Origin: Monosporascus cannonballus
Taxonomy: Eukaryota; Ascomycota; Sordariomycetes; Xylariales
Reading direction: 5' to 3'
Assembly (NCBI GenBank): GCA_004154925.1
Contig: QJNS01000029.1
Location: 62,001-126,000, forward strand
DNA length: 64,000 nt
The translations under genes were made by a program, and so were the position numbers. Shown here in pieces: positions 1 through 12,583 of the stretch (positions are counted from its first letter, which is position 1; each line of letters begins with the position of its first letter). The notes beneath the pieces are model-generated. The model searched no databases, was not told where the DNA came from, and saw nothing but the letters and a program-made list of their open reading frames with translations.

Positions 1-90
1 AGGGGCACAGGCCTCCTGGAGGACGAGAAGGCGGTCTCGATGCTGAGCTGTGTGAGTAGGGGCATCGGCAGGATCACGGTTGAGATCTGA
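1..90 (+). other. Possible 3' end of a truncated gene
   Basis: Frame 1 is open from the first base to a TGA at 88-90 and ends with the residues GRITVEI. The base composition is ordinary here, unlike the A+T-rich block that starts near 560. It could be the tail of a gene cut by the window edge or a chance open frame. No family is recognised. Confidence 0.15.
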
Positions 91-560
91 TGGCAGCGGT
101 TTGTGGATGGTTGGCATGCGCACAATGCATAGAGAAGCGAGATATATGTTGAGATTACTCGAGGTGAGATTCTATTTGACAAGTTTGCCGCTCTATACAA
201 GGACGTTATCGGCACTATTCTAGATATATTACGCTATTGAGTCCCGGTCGCCTATTCGGCCGGATTCGATGTCTCCGATGTAGATCGCTGGTTTCCGTGC
301 TCAAGCCAAATGACAACCACCCAGTCGTGCCCATTCACGGACGGCGCAGCCACCTAATTCTACATGGAACTTCCGGTTATCAGCAAGGATCTCTGGCTTC
401 AATGGTCCTCCAGTCGCCGGGATATCCAATGAAAAACTTCGAATAGACCGCCGGCTACCCTTTGTGGGAGCCAAGGCGCGACTTGAGCCAGGTAAAAATT
501 AGGTGACTGACAATAACGGTTCAAATGGATCCGTGCACTGGCCTATTTCGCACCAAAACA
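91..560. other. Gene-free flank of the A+T-rich block
   Basis: The stretch has ordinary composition and a 69-codon open frame (237-446) with no recognisable motif. Composition changes sharply near 560, where long A/T runs begin. I see no supported gene, RNA or repeat here. Confidence 0.4.
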
Positions 561-3500
561 TACCATTTTCACTTTATTATAACAAATTATAGAAAAATAA
601 GAAAAATAACAAAACAATAACTCTATGTAAATAATTTCATATATTATTTATTTTTATTATGAATTTTCTCTTTAATAATAGGTTTTACGAATATTAAGTA
701 GTAAATTAAATATTAAAAATAATTTTCATAATAATAATTTCAAAATTTATATAATAATATTCATATTAATATTTTAACGATAATTTATATAGTTAGTAAT
801 AAATTCAATTTATTATATATAAAACTGTTATAATAAGTGAGGCTCTTTTTAAATGTTAATTTTATATAATTTTATTAAATTTGTTTATATTATTATAATT
901 TAGATAAAAAAGGTTCGTTTTAATTAGAAATAGATAATCGCACAGGTCGAATTAATTTATAAGTAGAAGTTTATAGGTAGTCTTCACATAAGTCTTCTAT
1001 ATCTACTAATTTTAAAACGTTATAATAAAACAATAAAGCGCAGACATTAAACAGCTAAAAAACTTAAATAAATTAAAAATTTTACTTATTTACAAATTTT
1101 TAATAATAAAGTTTTCTGTTATAATAGAAAAATTTATAATTTTTTGTATATCATTTAAATTTAAACTTGTTATTTTTTATTAAAATCTTTTTAATCTTTG
1201 TAAAAATATCTTAATTTTAATATTTAAATAAAAACGTATAAAATTTAATATCTATTTAAGCGATGCGTTTACGTAGTTAAACTTTTTACTTTGTATATTA
1301 TATAAATGTTAAATTAATATATTTTTTCTTTTTAAAAATATAATTTAATAAAGTAATGTATGCTTAATTAAGTTATAATAAATATATTCGCGTCGTTAAC
1401 TTTAAACGTTAAATTTATATATATATAATGAAATAATACATTTTACTTATGTTATAAATTTCTTTTTAAAATATTAAATATAGTTTTAATTTATAAGTAA
1501 TATAAAAACAAAAACAATTTAAAAGTTTTATTGATTTAAAAATATTTTATAATTATAAAATAATCGTTACGATAAACGGAATAATTTATTTTTAAAAATT
1601 CTTATTTACGAAAACGCTTAACCGCCGCAAAACGGTTATTATAATAAATTATGGTTATAAAAGGCATATTACCGCCGTTCGTTAATATTTTATTTAAAAT
1701 AACTTTTTAACCCGACGTTATTTAATTTTTAGCGGATTTACGATATACCTTTTTCGAAATAATAACTAATTACCGTTTCTGCAGTTTTAAGTTATTTATA
1801 TATAAAGGTAACGTTAAAAATCCGATAATCCGCTAGGAAAAATATATTAATTAATATTTCTTAATACGTTTAAAATTTGCAATTAATTAAAAGATTTATT
1901 TTTCGGCCATAAACCGCATTATATATATAATTTAACTGCTTTAGGGTAATATTTATTCGTATATACGTAATAAAGTTAATAATATAATAATATAATTTAC
2001 AAATCTTAAAATATAATCATCAAAATAACGAAATATACACAATATATTCTTATTTTTAAGTTAAGTTTGTATTATTATTAATATGTTAATTTAGGTTTAT
2101 AAAAATTTTTAACCTGTAGAATAAAATTTAATAGCATTCGCCGACTTTATCGGTAACTTTATACGTTTAGTTAATTAAAGCCGGCAACCGCTAGCTTTAC
2201 ACATTATTATATTATAACAAAAAGTTAACGGGGCACTTTAAAAAACTTTCGTTCCGTAAATATAACGCCTTGCCCCCGAAAACGATTAAAAGTAAATACG
2301 GGTTTTTAAAAACCTTTTTAATAATATAGTAAATCGGATTTTCCGTAAATATATAGCCAAAAATCAAACCGCTAATAAAGTAATACCGCAACGTTCGCCG
2401 AACGCCCCGGCGTTTTCCGGGCCCGAACTTATGTAATTAAATACGGTAATTACCAAAGTTACCGGGCCCCGCCTTTTTTTAACCGAAAAAAAAGGGAATG
2501 CCGGCGTAAGCTAAATCTTTATATGTATTACGAAAAAGAAAAATATTATTTTTTTATATGCTTTAACCGGCGCCTGTAATTTATAACGATTAACATAATG
2601 CCTATAATGCCGTAATTAAATATTAATACGGCGTAATAAGGAAACGTTTAACCTTTAAAACAAATTACAATTAAAAATATTTATTAAATTATTAAAATAA
2701 TAATAAATTAAATTTATATATACGTTTTATAGATTTTAATATGTTTTTTTCTATTTCGTTTTACTTATAATTTAATAACGGCGTAATATTATTAATATAA
2801 TTTATAATAAATTACGGATATTCGTTTATAAAATTTATTAATAATAATTTTACGTATTAAAATGATATTTTTTATTATTTAATCTTTTAATTTTATGAAC
2901 TTAAATTAATAAATAAAACCATAACCGGTTTAATTATAACGGCCTATACGGTACGATTTCGTATAAGTTCCGTTACGGAGAACCTTACTTTTTATTAATA
3001 ACTTTTAAATGGTTTTAACGTTATTTTCGGATTATTTTAATTTCGAAAATATAATTTATCAATCGATTAAATAATGGGGATAATACGCATAAATAACGAA
3101 ATAATATCGGAATTCCTAATTTCCCCGTTTTTAGCCGAATTATCCTTTACTTCTTTAATCTTTTTACTCTGCCTTAATATTGTACTTATAACAATATAAT
3201 TATTCCGCGCCATTAATTTTCTAACGTTTTACTGTATAAAAAACATAATAATAAATTTTATGCTCCTGGCCAGATTTTTCGCTTTTATAAATATATTGCG
3301 CGAAATCGTTACTTTATTTTCTTAATTATTATTCGTAACCGAAATAGCGTCGTTAACGTTTATTATAATTTTGCGTAATATTTTTATTTAAAACAATAAT
3401 ATTGATCCGGATATTATTTCTCTTAAATTACAGACTTTTTATAATTAAATAATTAAGGCGCCCTAATTACACCGTATAACTAAAAAAGATATATAAAAAT

Positions 3501-3764
3501 ATTTCGACGGCAAATTACCGGCAATAATAGCCGAAATTTTAAAAAAATTATTACCTGAATATTATAATTTGGCAAACGCATTTATTTTTTACAATGCCAA
3601 CTCCTTATTACCATATTAATTTTTCGATTATAAAATTAAATTATTCCTAGACCAAACGCCATTATATAACCGTACGAAAGTTATATTTCTTTAGGAATTG
3701 CTGGTAATACGGAAATATATCGATAATTATTTAAAAAAAGCTTTATCCGCCTTAATAATTTTTA

Positions 3765-4140
3765 ATAATAGCCTTTATTTTGTTCGTAAAAAAGCCGGAA
3801 GGTAAAGTACGTATTTACGTTAATTATTATAGCTTTAATAACGTTACGGTAAAAAACCGTTATTTTATTCCCTTAATTTGGGAAACCTTAAACGTCTTTT
3901 ATTTAACGTAAATATTTACGAAATTCGATATCGTTATTGTTTTTAATTATTTATATAACGTTTTTAAAGATAAATAAAAAAATAACTTTTATAACCCGAT
4001 TCGAGTTATTCGAATACTATATTGCAAATTTTAGCATAATAAATATCTTAAATTCGTTTTAGTATTATATTAATTATACGCTATTCGACTTTTTAAATAA
4101 ATATGTTACAGTTTATTTTAATAATATCTTAATTTATAAT
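3765..4140 (+). pseudogene. Reverse transcriptase domain of the chromovirus
   Basis: Starting at 3783 the frame reads FVKKPEGKVRIYVNYYSFNN, then VKNRY and PLIWETL, which is the N-terminal fingers region of gypsy-type reverse transcriptases. Downstream come IFTKFDI, the catalytic motif A region, and after a frame change TRFELFEY, the conserved segment before the YxDD motif. A stop falls between NVFYLT and IFTKFD. The order and spacing are diagnostic of Ty3/gypsy. The enzyme would copy element RNA into DNA, but this copy cannot be expressed. Confidence 0.85.
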
Positions 4141-5139
4141 AAAAATAAAAAAAATATAAAGGCCATATACGCGAAATACTCCGTTATTTCGTGAATATAA
4201 AATTAATAATTAATATCCGGAAATACGAATTTAACGTAACGAAAACATATTATTTAAGCCTAATAATTTTATTAATAATATTATTATAAACCCCGGAAAA
4301 ATTAAAATTATTTAATAATAAAAAATCCTCGGAACGTTATAAGAATTATAATGTTTTTTTAATTTCGCAAATTTTTACCGGCGATTTATAAAAAGCTTTT
4401 TATTAATCGCAAAACTTTTAATTATTTTAATAAGTAAAACGAAATAAATAAACTTTTTAACGAAAAACGCCGTAACGGCTTTTTAATGCCTTAAAAACGC
4501 TTTTTTTATAATACCGGTTTTATTATATTACAATTTTCGGCACAAAATAATTTTAAAACCTAATATTTTTAATTAGGCGTTAAGAAAAATATTTTCGTAA
4601 TATAATATATAAGGCGTTTTATGACTTATTGCCTTCTTTTTTAATTAAATATAACCTAACAAAATATAATTACGAAATTTATAATAAAAATTATTAATTA
4701 TTATTAAAACTTTCGAAAAATAACGCCCGAAATTATAAAAGGTCGAAAATCCGTACAAATTATTACCGATCATAAAAACTTATAATATTTCGTTATTATA
4801 AAATTCTTAAATTAATACCAGATTTATTAATTCGTATTTTTTAACGATTTTCGATTTTAAATAATTTATAAACCGGGAAAAAGAGGCACGGTCCCAGACG
4901 TATTATCGCATTAGCCCGGCGCTTAACTTACGGACCGCCATAATACAACTAATAATAAAATAACGTATTAATCGATAATACTTACAGGTCGTCCATATTT
5001 ATCAACGATATTTTGACGGTATTTACGGACCTAATTTGCAAATAATTTAAATCAAATATCCGTAAAATATTTAAAACTGCGAAAATTAATTATAAGGCGG
5101 TATAAAAACGTATTTATATTAAACATAAATTATTTATAT

Positions 5140-5830
5140 TAAGTAACGAAATTGTAAAATTATAAATATTATATTATAATTATAATATAGCATTTACGGA
5201 ATACTTAAAATATTTTAAAATATACGATTTATTACGACGAAATTATTATTAATTACGTTTATTATGGGATATAATTACGTTCGTATAAAATTATTATCTT
5301 TGCTGCCATATTAAAATGTTTAAAATTTTGCCGACGGGCTTTTTTAACTTTTTACCTATTCCGTTCCATTTATTGAACGATATTTCTGTAAATTACGTCG
5401 GTTTTTTTCCCTTTTACAAAAAATTCGGACATATTTATAAATACGTTTTTATAATAATTAACAGATTTACGAAAATATGTTATTTTATTGCCGTTACGAA
5501 TATATTTGTAATTATTTTCGCCGAAATTTCTTTTAATATATACCGTTTATACGGCACCCCGGCCATAGTTATATCGGACGGTAATATATAATTTATTTTA
5601 ACTTTTTTAAAAAAATTAAACCGATATTTAAGCGTTATATTTTACGCTTTAATAACTTATTATTTTTAAATCGATAATTAAACGGAAATCGTTAATATAA
5701 TAATAAAGTAATATTTACAAAATTAATATTTATTTTATTAGGGCGATTAGGTAAATTGGTTTTTTTAACCGAATTTATTAATAATAATTACGTATCCGAA
5801 ATTATTAATATTTTACCGTTTTTTATTAAT
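5140..5830 (+). pseudogene. Integrase domain of the chromovirus
   Basis: The best preserved piece is an uninterrupted 91-codon frame at 5316-5591. It contains the conserved linker GFFNFLPIPF, the first catalytic aspartate in NDISVNYVG, the segment INRFTKICYF, and the second aspartate in VISDGN. Upstream, a degraded zinc-binding segment is recognisable (RNYY.LRLLWDIITFVR). Downstream, TEIVNI matches the region that holds the third acidic residue. Integrase would insert element cDNA into host DNA. Stops before and after the open frame show it is a relic. Confidence 0.87.
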
Positions 5831-7129
5831 TATAATTTTTACCTTATTATAAATACGAAACCATAATAATTTTTCGAAACTCCTAAAACGCCTGCATAAT
5901 AAAAAATATATTAAGGCGATAAATTACGCAGATAAATTGGAACGAATTTTAAAAAAAGTTAAAGTATTAATAATAAAAGCGCAAAACCGATATACGGAAT
6001 AAATTAATCGATATCATAACGACGCCGATAAGCTCGTAAAAAACGAATTTAAGTTAATATATATTATATAAAATTAGGACAATTTAACGATAAATTTAAC
6101 GATAAATAAATAAGCCCTTTCGCTATTACCAAAATATACCTTTATGTTGTAACCGTAAAGCTACCGGTATAATATAAATTATTTTTAATTTTATATATTT
6201 TTTTAATTTAATATTATAAATTAAACTTTTTAAAATAAAAAATAAGAAATAAGAAATAAGATATTCGGGCCGAAAGCGTTATCGTTATAAATACGAACGA
6301 TATAAAAGATATCGAATAATATTTTTTAAAAAATCTTAAATTTTAAAAATATTAAATACGGCTTTTAATATAAGGTTAAATAACCGTAATTATACTGTTT
6401 TACTTAAAAACCGGTTACGAATCTTAAGGGATACGATTTTAATATAATTAAATTCCATAAAAATAATCTTAATAAACCTGGGTTACCAGATTAATACTAA
6501 GTATTATTAAAATAATAACGGAAAATAATGTAAAATATACGTAAAAAATATTTTATTAAGCCGACGTTATAATAACGTTACGATAAAGCTTATATTATAT
6601 TAAGATTAACAAAATTAAGTATTAATTTTTTTCAATATTATAAATAACCGAATTATAAAAAACCGGTAATTAAATAACGATATGTTATTATAAAAATTAC
6701 GTAATACGGGGTAATTTAATTTTAAAAGGAAATATAGCGTTATGATAATAACGTAATAATTAAAAATTGTTAAAACGTAAAAGAAATATCGCGATATTAA
6801 CGTCGGCTTGGCCGGGACCTAAGGTTATAAAAATAATAATATATATTTTATTACAGAAAACGCGTTTAATTAACGTTTATAATTAATATTTTTATTATTA
6901 ATAATTAAATAATATTTAATTGCTTTTTTTAAACGGTAATTTAAACGTTATCTTATTATCGCAAAATTAATATCGTATTATTACGAAATATACGTTTTGG
7001 TATATTTACGGCATTATTTGCAAAATAAAAATTATAAATTTATATTAAGGCTTGCCGGGCGGCAACTTACGCTAAATAATTAATTTTGCTTTTTTGCATA
7101 TAATGTTAAAGGCGTAATTATAATTAAGG

Positions 7130-7410
7130 GATAATATTAAATTTTTTTTTGCGCCCGTCGTACCGAACGTTATACTGTAAATCTTTTCGGCCGTTTCGAA
7201 GGCGGTATAAAGTCGGAGTACCGCCCGGCAAAGTTCCTGACGAAAACCGTTAAGGTACGTATACGTTTCGTCGCTGTTGTCGTCGAAGATCGTTTCGTCG
7301 TTATTATTGCGGTTAACGTCGAAATAAATATTTACCTAATGAAAAAAGGTGTCTAAATCCATGAAATCGTTCTAGACGCTTTTTGCCGGTTATACATTAA
7401 GAAATTAACA
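7130..7410 (-). other. G+C-richer coding-like patch inside the RIP block
   Basis: On the minus strand a frame starting near 7364 reads MDLDTFFH, hits a TAG, then stays open through segments such as DETIFDDNSDETYTYLNGF, QELCRAVLRLYTAFETAEK and TFGTTGAKK. Codon choice and acidic content look protein-like, while the surroundings are nearly pure A/T. It may be the start of a gag-like or other transposon gene partly spared by RIP. I do not recognise the family. Confidence 0.35.
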
Positions 7411-8665
7411 TAATAATAATATTTTATAAATATAACGTTAATATTATAACGCATATAATTTATTAATTAGTATGTTTTTTAACGCTTAATATAAAATATA
7501 TATTTTGCCGTTATAATTAACGCAAAACGGTAATAAAAAGGGGATATTTTTTTAATATTAAGATTATAATTAAAAAAGATATATTTAAAATATATTATGC
7601 ATAACCGTTTCGCATGGACGGGCGTTACGTAAGTAATATAAAGCCGGGAAAATATCGTTATTATAACAAAAAGGAATTATAAAACGGGAAACAGAAAAGC
7701 GTTATAAAAATAATAGAAAAATAAGGAATAAAAGCTGGGAGAAAACCTAATATTTATATTGTAAAAGCGGTAAAGGCGGGTATACGGCAAAATTTAATCG
7801 GGTTAATAATATTCCGTACGACGATATTATTATTTCCGTGCTAAAATTAACGTTATGCATTTTTTATACGGTATTCCGCCACCCGGTTATTAACGCGGCC
7901 TTATTTCGGCTATATCGCGCGTATACCATATTAACGCTACGACGTTTTGTAATACTTAATACGTTACCAGTTAATTAAAGTTCAAATCCGGGAAAAATAT
8001 TTTTATTTTTTATTTTTCTTTTTATGTAATTAGGGATAATTACTTTAAGAAAAAAAGATTATTATTACGGTATTAATAAAGCAACTTATTTAAGCCGCCG
8101 TTTCGCTATATATATATAAGGGTTATACGTTTATTAAATAACTTTTTTCTTTTTTCCTCGTATATAACAGAATATTTTTCAGAAACCCCAAAGACGTATA
8201 GCGCTGTGATATTATTATTATAAATATTATTTTTATTAATTTTTAAAAATTTAAATTTTTTATTTATTTCAAATTTAATCGAAAAGATTTTAAAATTAAC
8301 TTTCGGCATTTTTATTAATAACTATTTAGAAATTGACAAAAATATATTATAATTATAAGTTTTTTATAATTTATCAATAGTAATCTTTCGACCTTATTAA
8401 ACTAGCTAGCGAGTATAAGATTTATATAATCGAAGCTTGTTAACAACTATTCGGCTTTAAAATAAGGCTTTATATAACTAAGGTATAATCTATTTTAATC
8501 GTAAAAATTATAAATCAGTTATCGTGTTCGAAGATATTAGATATAATATTTATCGTATAAATTATATTATATAATAATTTTCTATATAATTAGCTCAGGT
8601 TAGAAAATATGGCTTAAATTTAAATATACTTTTTATAAAAGTAATAAAAATTAAATATTTATATA

Positions 8666-8872
8666 TGTAAGATAATGGACAGCTATGAGCTTGAGCAAGG
8701 TGATCTCCGACTAGTCGCAGAGCGTATTCCAAGAAGTAAGTATATTAGATTACTTCTATCTAGCGTTTTCCACTAGTTGTTAGATGGTGGATTTATATTT
8801 GTAAGTAAGTCAGTAGCTGATCGGTGGCTGATTGGCTAACAGCCTTATCTTTATAGGGGCTGTATTTTTATA
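8666..8872 (+). mobile_element. Solo LTR, 207 bp, copy 1
   Basis: The element starts TGTAAGATAATGG and ends GTATTTTTATA, where two other copies in this window end GTATTCTCACA. The C-to-T changes at the end fit RIP. It is flanked on both sides by ATATA (8661-8665 and 8873-8877), a 5-bp target duplication typical of LTR retrotransposons, although the A+T-rich context makes this match weaker by itself. All three copies are exactly 207 bp. No internal retrotransposon sequence is attached, so this is a solo LTR left by recombination between two LTRs. The strand is an arbitrary reference orientation. Confidence 0.85.
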
Positions 8873-9570
8873 ATATATTATTAAAATTAAAATTTCAAAT
8901 CTTTTATATTTCATGAACTTTTATCATTTTTTACTCATATTTAAAATAAATAAATTTTTACAAAATCTTATTTTATATTTATTAATAATATATATATATA
9001 AAGGATAATAAATATATTTAATAAAAGATATATTCAAATTTAAGATATATTTTTAAAATTAAGCAAAATATATAAGAAATTATTATACGATATAATTTAT
9101 ATTATATATATAAATTTATTGTATTTTAAAATTCTAATAATTAAAGCAATATTTAATGTTTTACTATTTTTTATAATAAATATTTTTATTTATATAGTTT
9201 TATTATATTTTTCGCAATTAATATTATATTATTTTAGTTTAATAAAATATAGCGTTAAATTAATTATGCGGCTAACATATGTAAGTTATATTTAATAGAA
9301 TAATAAATCGAAACTTATATATATATATTACTATTTTAAATTTAATTATATAACTGTGGGAAACAATAATATTCGCCTTTTAATAACATCAAATTACGTT
9401 TTTAAATAAACTATAAATAATATTTTAAATGTAATCTAATTCTTTAATAAATTTATCTATCTGTTAATATTTTCCATGAATCTGTAGCGATATAGCTTAT
9501 CCATTAGGAAAATATGAAAACTATCAACTTATGTCAGATATAAGCCGTCTTTTCAAACTCTCGCCGCTAA

Positions 9571-11303
9571 TCACCTTCGGGCCCCAACCGGCGCGTTGTG
9601 GCGCAGCCCCACCACAGCCCCCGACGCGGCCCATATGGCGAAGCTCCAGCCCAGCGTGCCCCAGCCGGCGCCGGCGACCACATAGCCGGACCAGAGCGAG
9701 CCGATGGTGCCGCCGAGCGCGAAGGCCATGGTGAAGAGCCCGTATCCCAGGCCGTAGACCCCTTTCTCGCCGAAGATGCCCGGGTGCCGGGCGGCGACAG
9801 CCTCGATGACGTAGCTGATCTCCGCCATGAGCGGGGTGGCGGAGAAGGCAAACGCGCAGCCCATGAGGGCGAGCAGGAAGCAGAGCAGGACTTTGTCCCC
9901 GACCGCATCCCCGTCCACGAAGCGCAGGCACACGAGCAGCGGGACCGCGGCGCAGAAGCCGCCGAACGACAGCCACTTCGGCCCGTACCGGTCCGACAGC
10001 CAGCCCACGAGCGGGGATATGAAGCCAGGCAGGAATATCGCTAGGAAGATGACGCCCGCCGCCGTTGAAGTCCAATGGAACGTGTTCTGGACGAATAAAG
10101 CCAGGACGGCATCGAAGCCCATCCTGTGGACGATCAGTACGAGAGTCAAAATACGCTGGACACCTGGAACTGAACCTACATGAGACCTGCCTCGACAAGA
10201 ATGCCATATAGAGCAGCTAACAACCTCGGGGACTTGATAAGCATGAGGGCTGCGTCCTTCTTGCGCCATTGCTGGGTAGAAGACGAATGGGCTGTATCAT
10301 CTGCAAGACCCGCCGTCGAGTCTTCCTGAGGCTTGTCTTCGGCTGTTATCCGCTGCCTCGGCTCCTCTGCGGTACCATTGCCCGCCGCCGTGGGTAGAGT
10401 CCCATTAGACCCGTCAGAGTTCGCCCGCGTGTCTGCACCCGTAGTCGGCGCATGAGCGGCCTTCTCGACGTCGGGTTCTGGGAGCCTCTCACGTGTCGAG
10501 CTGTCGTCTTCCGGTAACCACTGCTTCGCCACCTTTTTCTCGATCATGACTAGTCTCAGCAAGATGTCTACGCCAACGATGCTGAAGGAGACATAGAAGA
10601 CGGCATAGTAGCCGACAGCTTCATATACCGCACCGCCTATCACCGGAGCTATGAGGAGGCCGAGACTCGTGGAGGTGTTGACGTAGCCCATCGCGACACC
10701 GACGGCGTGTCCCATGGTGTCCACGAGGAGCGCGCACCCTACGCTCCACACGATGCCCGCGCTGAGTCCCTGGAGGATTCTCCCCACGACCAGGAGAGCT
10801 ATGGTGGTGCCGAAACACAGGAGCACCGTGGATCCGGCTAGCATCACCAGGCCGATCAGCAGAGGCCAGCGTCGGCTCGACGTGTGGTCGGCATATATGC
10901 CGGATATGGGAGCGCCCACAAACAGGGCCAGGCTGTAGCATGCTAGCAGGATGGAGGTCCACCGCTGCACCTCGTCTTCGGGGGTGCCGACCTGGACCGT
11001 CAGGGAGAATGGGACGACGGGGATGATCAAGGCATAGTAGAAGATGTCCGTGAAAATAGCCAAGCTAACTTGTCGAATGGGTCAGTAAGTCTGGTTTTGG
11101 CCGACACAAATGCTTTTCAAGGATAAAGCGCTTTCACGCCAAGTTCTAGTTTTTGGCTTATATCACAGGCAAGTTTAAGGTAGCTAACCTGTGAGTATTA
11201 TTAAGAATGTCGAGGAGCGCTGTTTCAGGAAGTACGGGGGCTTGGACGACGGGTCGCTCTTCGCCCCCGAGAGGAACTGCCAGGCACGGCTGCTAGTCTT
11301 CAT
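9571..11303 (-). CDS. Major facilitator superfamily transporter (DHA1/VMAT-like)
   Basis: Three exons (11189-11303, 10180-11068, 9571-10123) give 518 residues. Introns of 120 and 56 nt have GT-AG ends, and the joins restore VSLAIFTDIFYYALI and GLMMGFDAVLALFVQ. The protein should be a plasma- or vacuolar-membrane drug/proton antiporter with twelve helices. The first helix motif DIFYYALIIPVVPF, the motif-A-like loop GIYADHTSSRRWPL and its second-half counterpart GWLSDRYGPKW support this. A long polar central loop (about residues 215-310, rich in Asp, Glu, Ser and Thr) separates the halves. The start was chosen because exon 1 supplies the usual cytoplasmic tail before helix 1. The stop lies about 40 bp from the RIP block, yet the gene itself has no RIP damage. 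The substrate is unknown. Confidence 0.85.
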
Positions 11304-11534
11304 CTTAAAGGCCAAGAAATTTTATAAAGCACGAACTCGAACAGCTGTCGAAATATTTACAATAAAGAAGAAATACGTAGGAGACCACATGGCGGTCTAT
11401 CTTCCCGCCCATGTGGACTCGGAGCTCTTTGATGTTCATGGGTCATATCATATAACAACTATTACATAAACAGATGGACGGCTCGCCAAGATGGCGCTAA
11501 CCATAAGCGGGATCTATAGAACAACTCGTGCATA
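11304..11534. promoter_or_regulatory. Upstream region of the MFS gene
   Basis: This is the space between the MFS start codon and the TIR element. It should hold the promoter and 5' leader of the minus-strand transporter. I see no clear TATA box or operator. The element inserted next to it lies within about 230 bp of the start codon and could affect transcription. Confidence 0.3.
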
Positions 11535-11949
11535 CAACTCGCAGGGGTATTTTCAGTTCGTTACCTCCACCGCCCCACATCGGTCCCTAGACAGCTAGTA
11601 TGTATACTCCCATACATTTCATATGCAAAATACCTCCATCAATTCCTTTGCTATTTCCCATCATTTTCAGAACAAAGCTTTATCTTATTCCATTATACCA
11701 GTCCTAACGTAACGAAGAAATCTTTATGAACGGTATGCCAGGCCTTAAATATCGCCACATACAGTTCTCTCTTTATCCATAATTACATATTATACTTCTT
11801 TTCTCAATAAGGCTTCATCGATAGATGTTGCTAATGATATTGCCCTGATGTTATTTTCTATACAAATTGTATGGGAGGCTACATCCTAACCGTATTTGGG
11901 AAATAATCGGCGGGTGGAGGTAACTAACTGAAAATACCCCTGCGAGTTG
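11535..11949. mobile_element. 415-bp TIR element (MITE-like), copy A
   Basis: The ends are inverted repeats: the left reads CAACTCGCAGGGGTATTTTC and continues matching the reverse complement of the right end for about 37 bp with one mismatch. TA dinucleotides sit immediately outside both ends (11533-11534 and 11950-11951), as expected for Tc1/mariner-type insertion. The interior has no open frame of useful length, so this would be a non-autonomous element mobilised by a transposase made elsewhere. A diverged relative lies at 17847-18142. Confidence 0.75.
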
Positions 11950-12583
11950 TATGTATAGAGGCCGCGGGAGCAAGCAAGACGGGTTGACTCATTTGTTAAT
12001 AATGTTGTGATTGATAAGATCGCTATCGGCAAAGCTCGGGGATATCGAGTTGGTTGTCTCCAAGGTTTTATTAATTCCGCCGCAACCCGGGGGCTGCGTC
12101 CTGCGGGCCCCATGACAATGAATAAATACCATATGTAGTACAATGCGTGCACCAGATTGCAGCCTAAAGTACCAACTACCTAGGTACCTACTGGGTGGCT
12201 TTAGTAGGTACCTAGAGGTAATGGATGGTATGGTCACTGCGGGGGGGGGGGGGGGCAAAGNNNNNNNNNNCGCCGCCGCCCCGCCCCCGCCCCCGAAGAA
12301 GGTACATACTACGTACCTGCACTACAGAAGTCGCAGCCGGCTTACACTATAAACTAGCGGGAGATCGGCGCATGATTCGAACGCGCAAATCAAAGTAAAG
12401 GACTCACTAAAAATTTTGCGAGGCTGAATAATTTCTCTGGGGAGCTTGGAACTTCCGGATTTTGAAGCATCACCGGGAGCAACTTTCTTGGCCGCCCGTC
12501 GTCGGATACTGTATTCGACTTCGCAATACAGAATCAATCCGGGCCCATTCTGAGGTGAAATTTTCTGGAAATAAACGCTGAAA
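11950..12583. other. Intergenic region before RRP7, with palindrome and gap
   Basis: It includes a strong inverted repeat at about 12178-12215 (arms CTAGGTACCTACT and AGTAGGTACCTAG around a 10-nt loop), a run of 15 G at 12241-12255 and a 10-base N gap. The last 250 bp should contain the RRP7 promoter. No gene is supported. Confidence 0.5.
12241..12296. other. Assembly gap flanked by G run and C-rich tract
   Basis: Fifteen G residues, CAAAG, ten N (12261-12270), then a C-rich stretch. Open frames crossing it are artefacts. The true length and sequence here are unknown. Confidence 0.9.

Larger units (their letters stand above)
2400..6500 (+). mobile_element. Ty3/gypsy chromovirus relic (gag-pol), RIP-mutated
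   Basis: Parts can be recognised in canonical order on the plus strand. A gag zinc knuckle with CX2CX4HX4C spacing lies at 2520-2561, with several Cys/His codons turned to Tyr. A protease-like stretch lies around 2900-3090, with remnants of the segment after the active site. Reverse transcriptase covers about 3765-4140 (FVKKPEGKVRIYVNY, VKNRY, FTKFDI). RNase H is marked by ITDHKNL at 4762-4782 and its end by YKPGKRGTVPDVLS near 4865-4912. The integrase zinc-binding and catalytic core spans about 5140-5830. A chromodomain-like tail ends near 6495 (NLKG, FHKNNLNKPG). Stops and frameshifts occur throughout, so the element is dead. Flanking LTRs could not be recognised, and the ends given are those of the recognisable part. 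Confidence 0.85.
560..9530. repeat. RIP-degraded A+T-rich transposon block
   Basis: Almost the whole interval is A/T with very frequent TA steps, and the G+C-containing patches carry relics of transposon genes. Protein motifs can be read only when many stops are read as ancestral Trp or Gln codons and Cys/His codons as TAT or TAC, which is what C-to-T change on either strand produces. In Pezizomycotina this is the mark of repeat-induced point mutation on duplicated DNA. It contains one chromovirus (best seen 2400-6500), one solo LTR (8666-8872) and unidentified remnants. No host gene is visible inside. Confidence 0.88.

Noticed and set aside
9524..10207. Long overlapping open frames on both strands over the transporter exon
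   Set aside because: They are out of frame with the membrane protein and have no domains; high G+C makes long shadow frames common.
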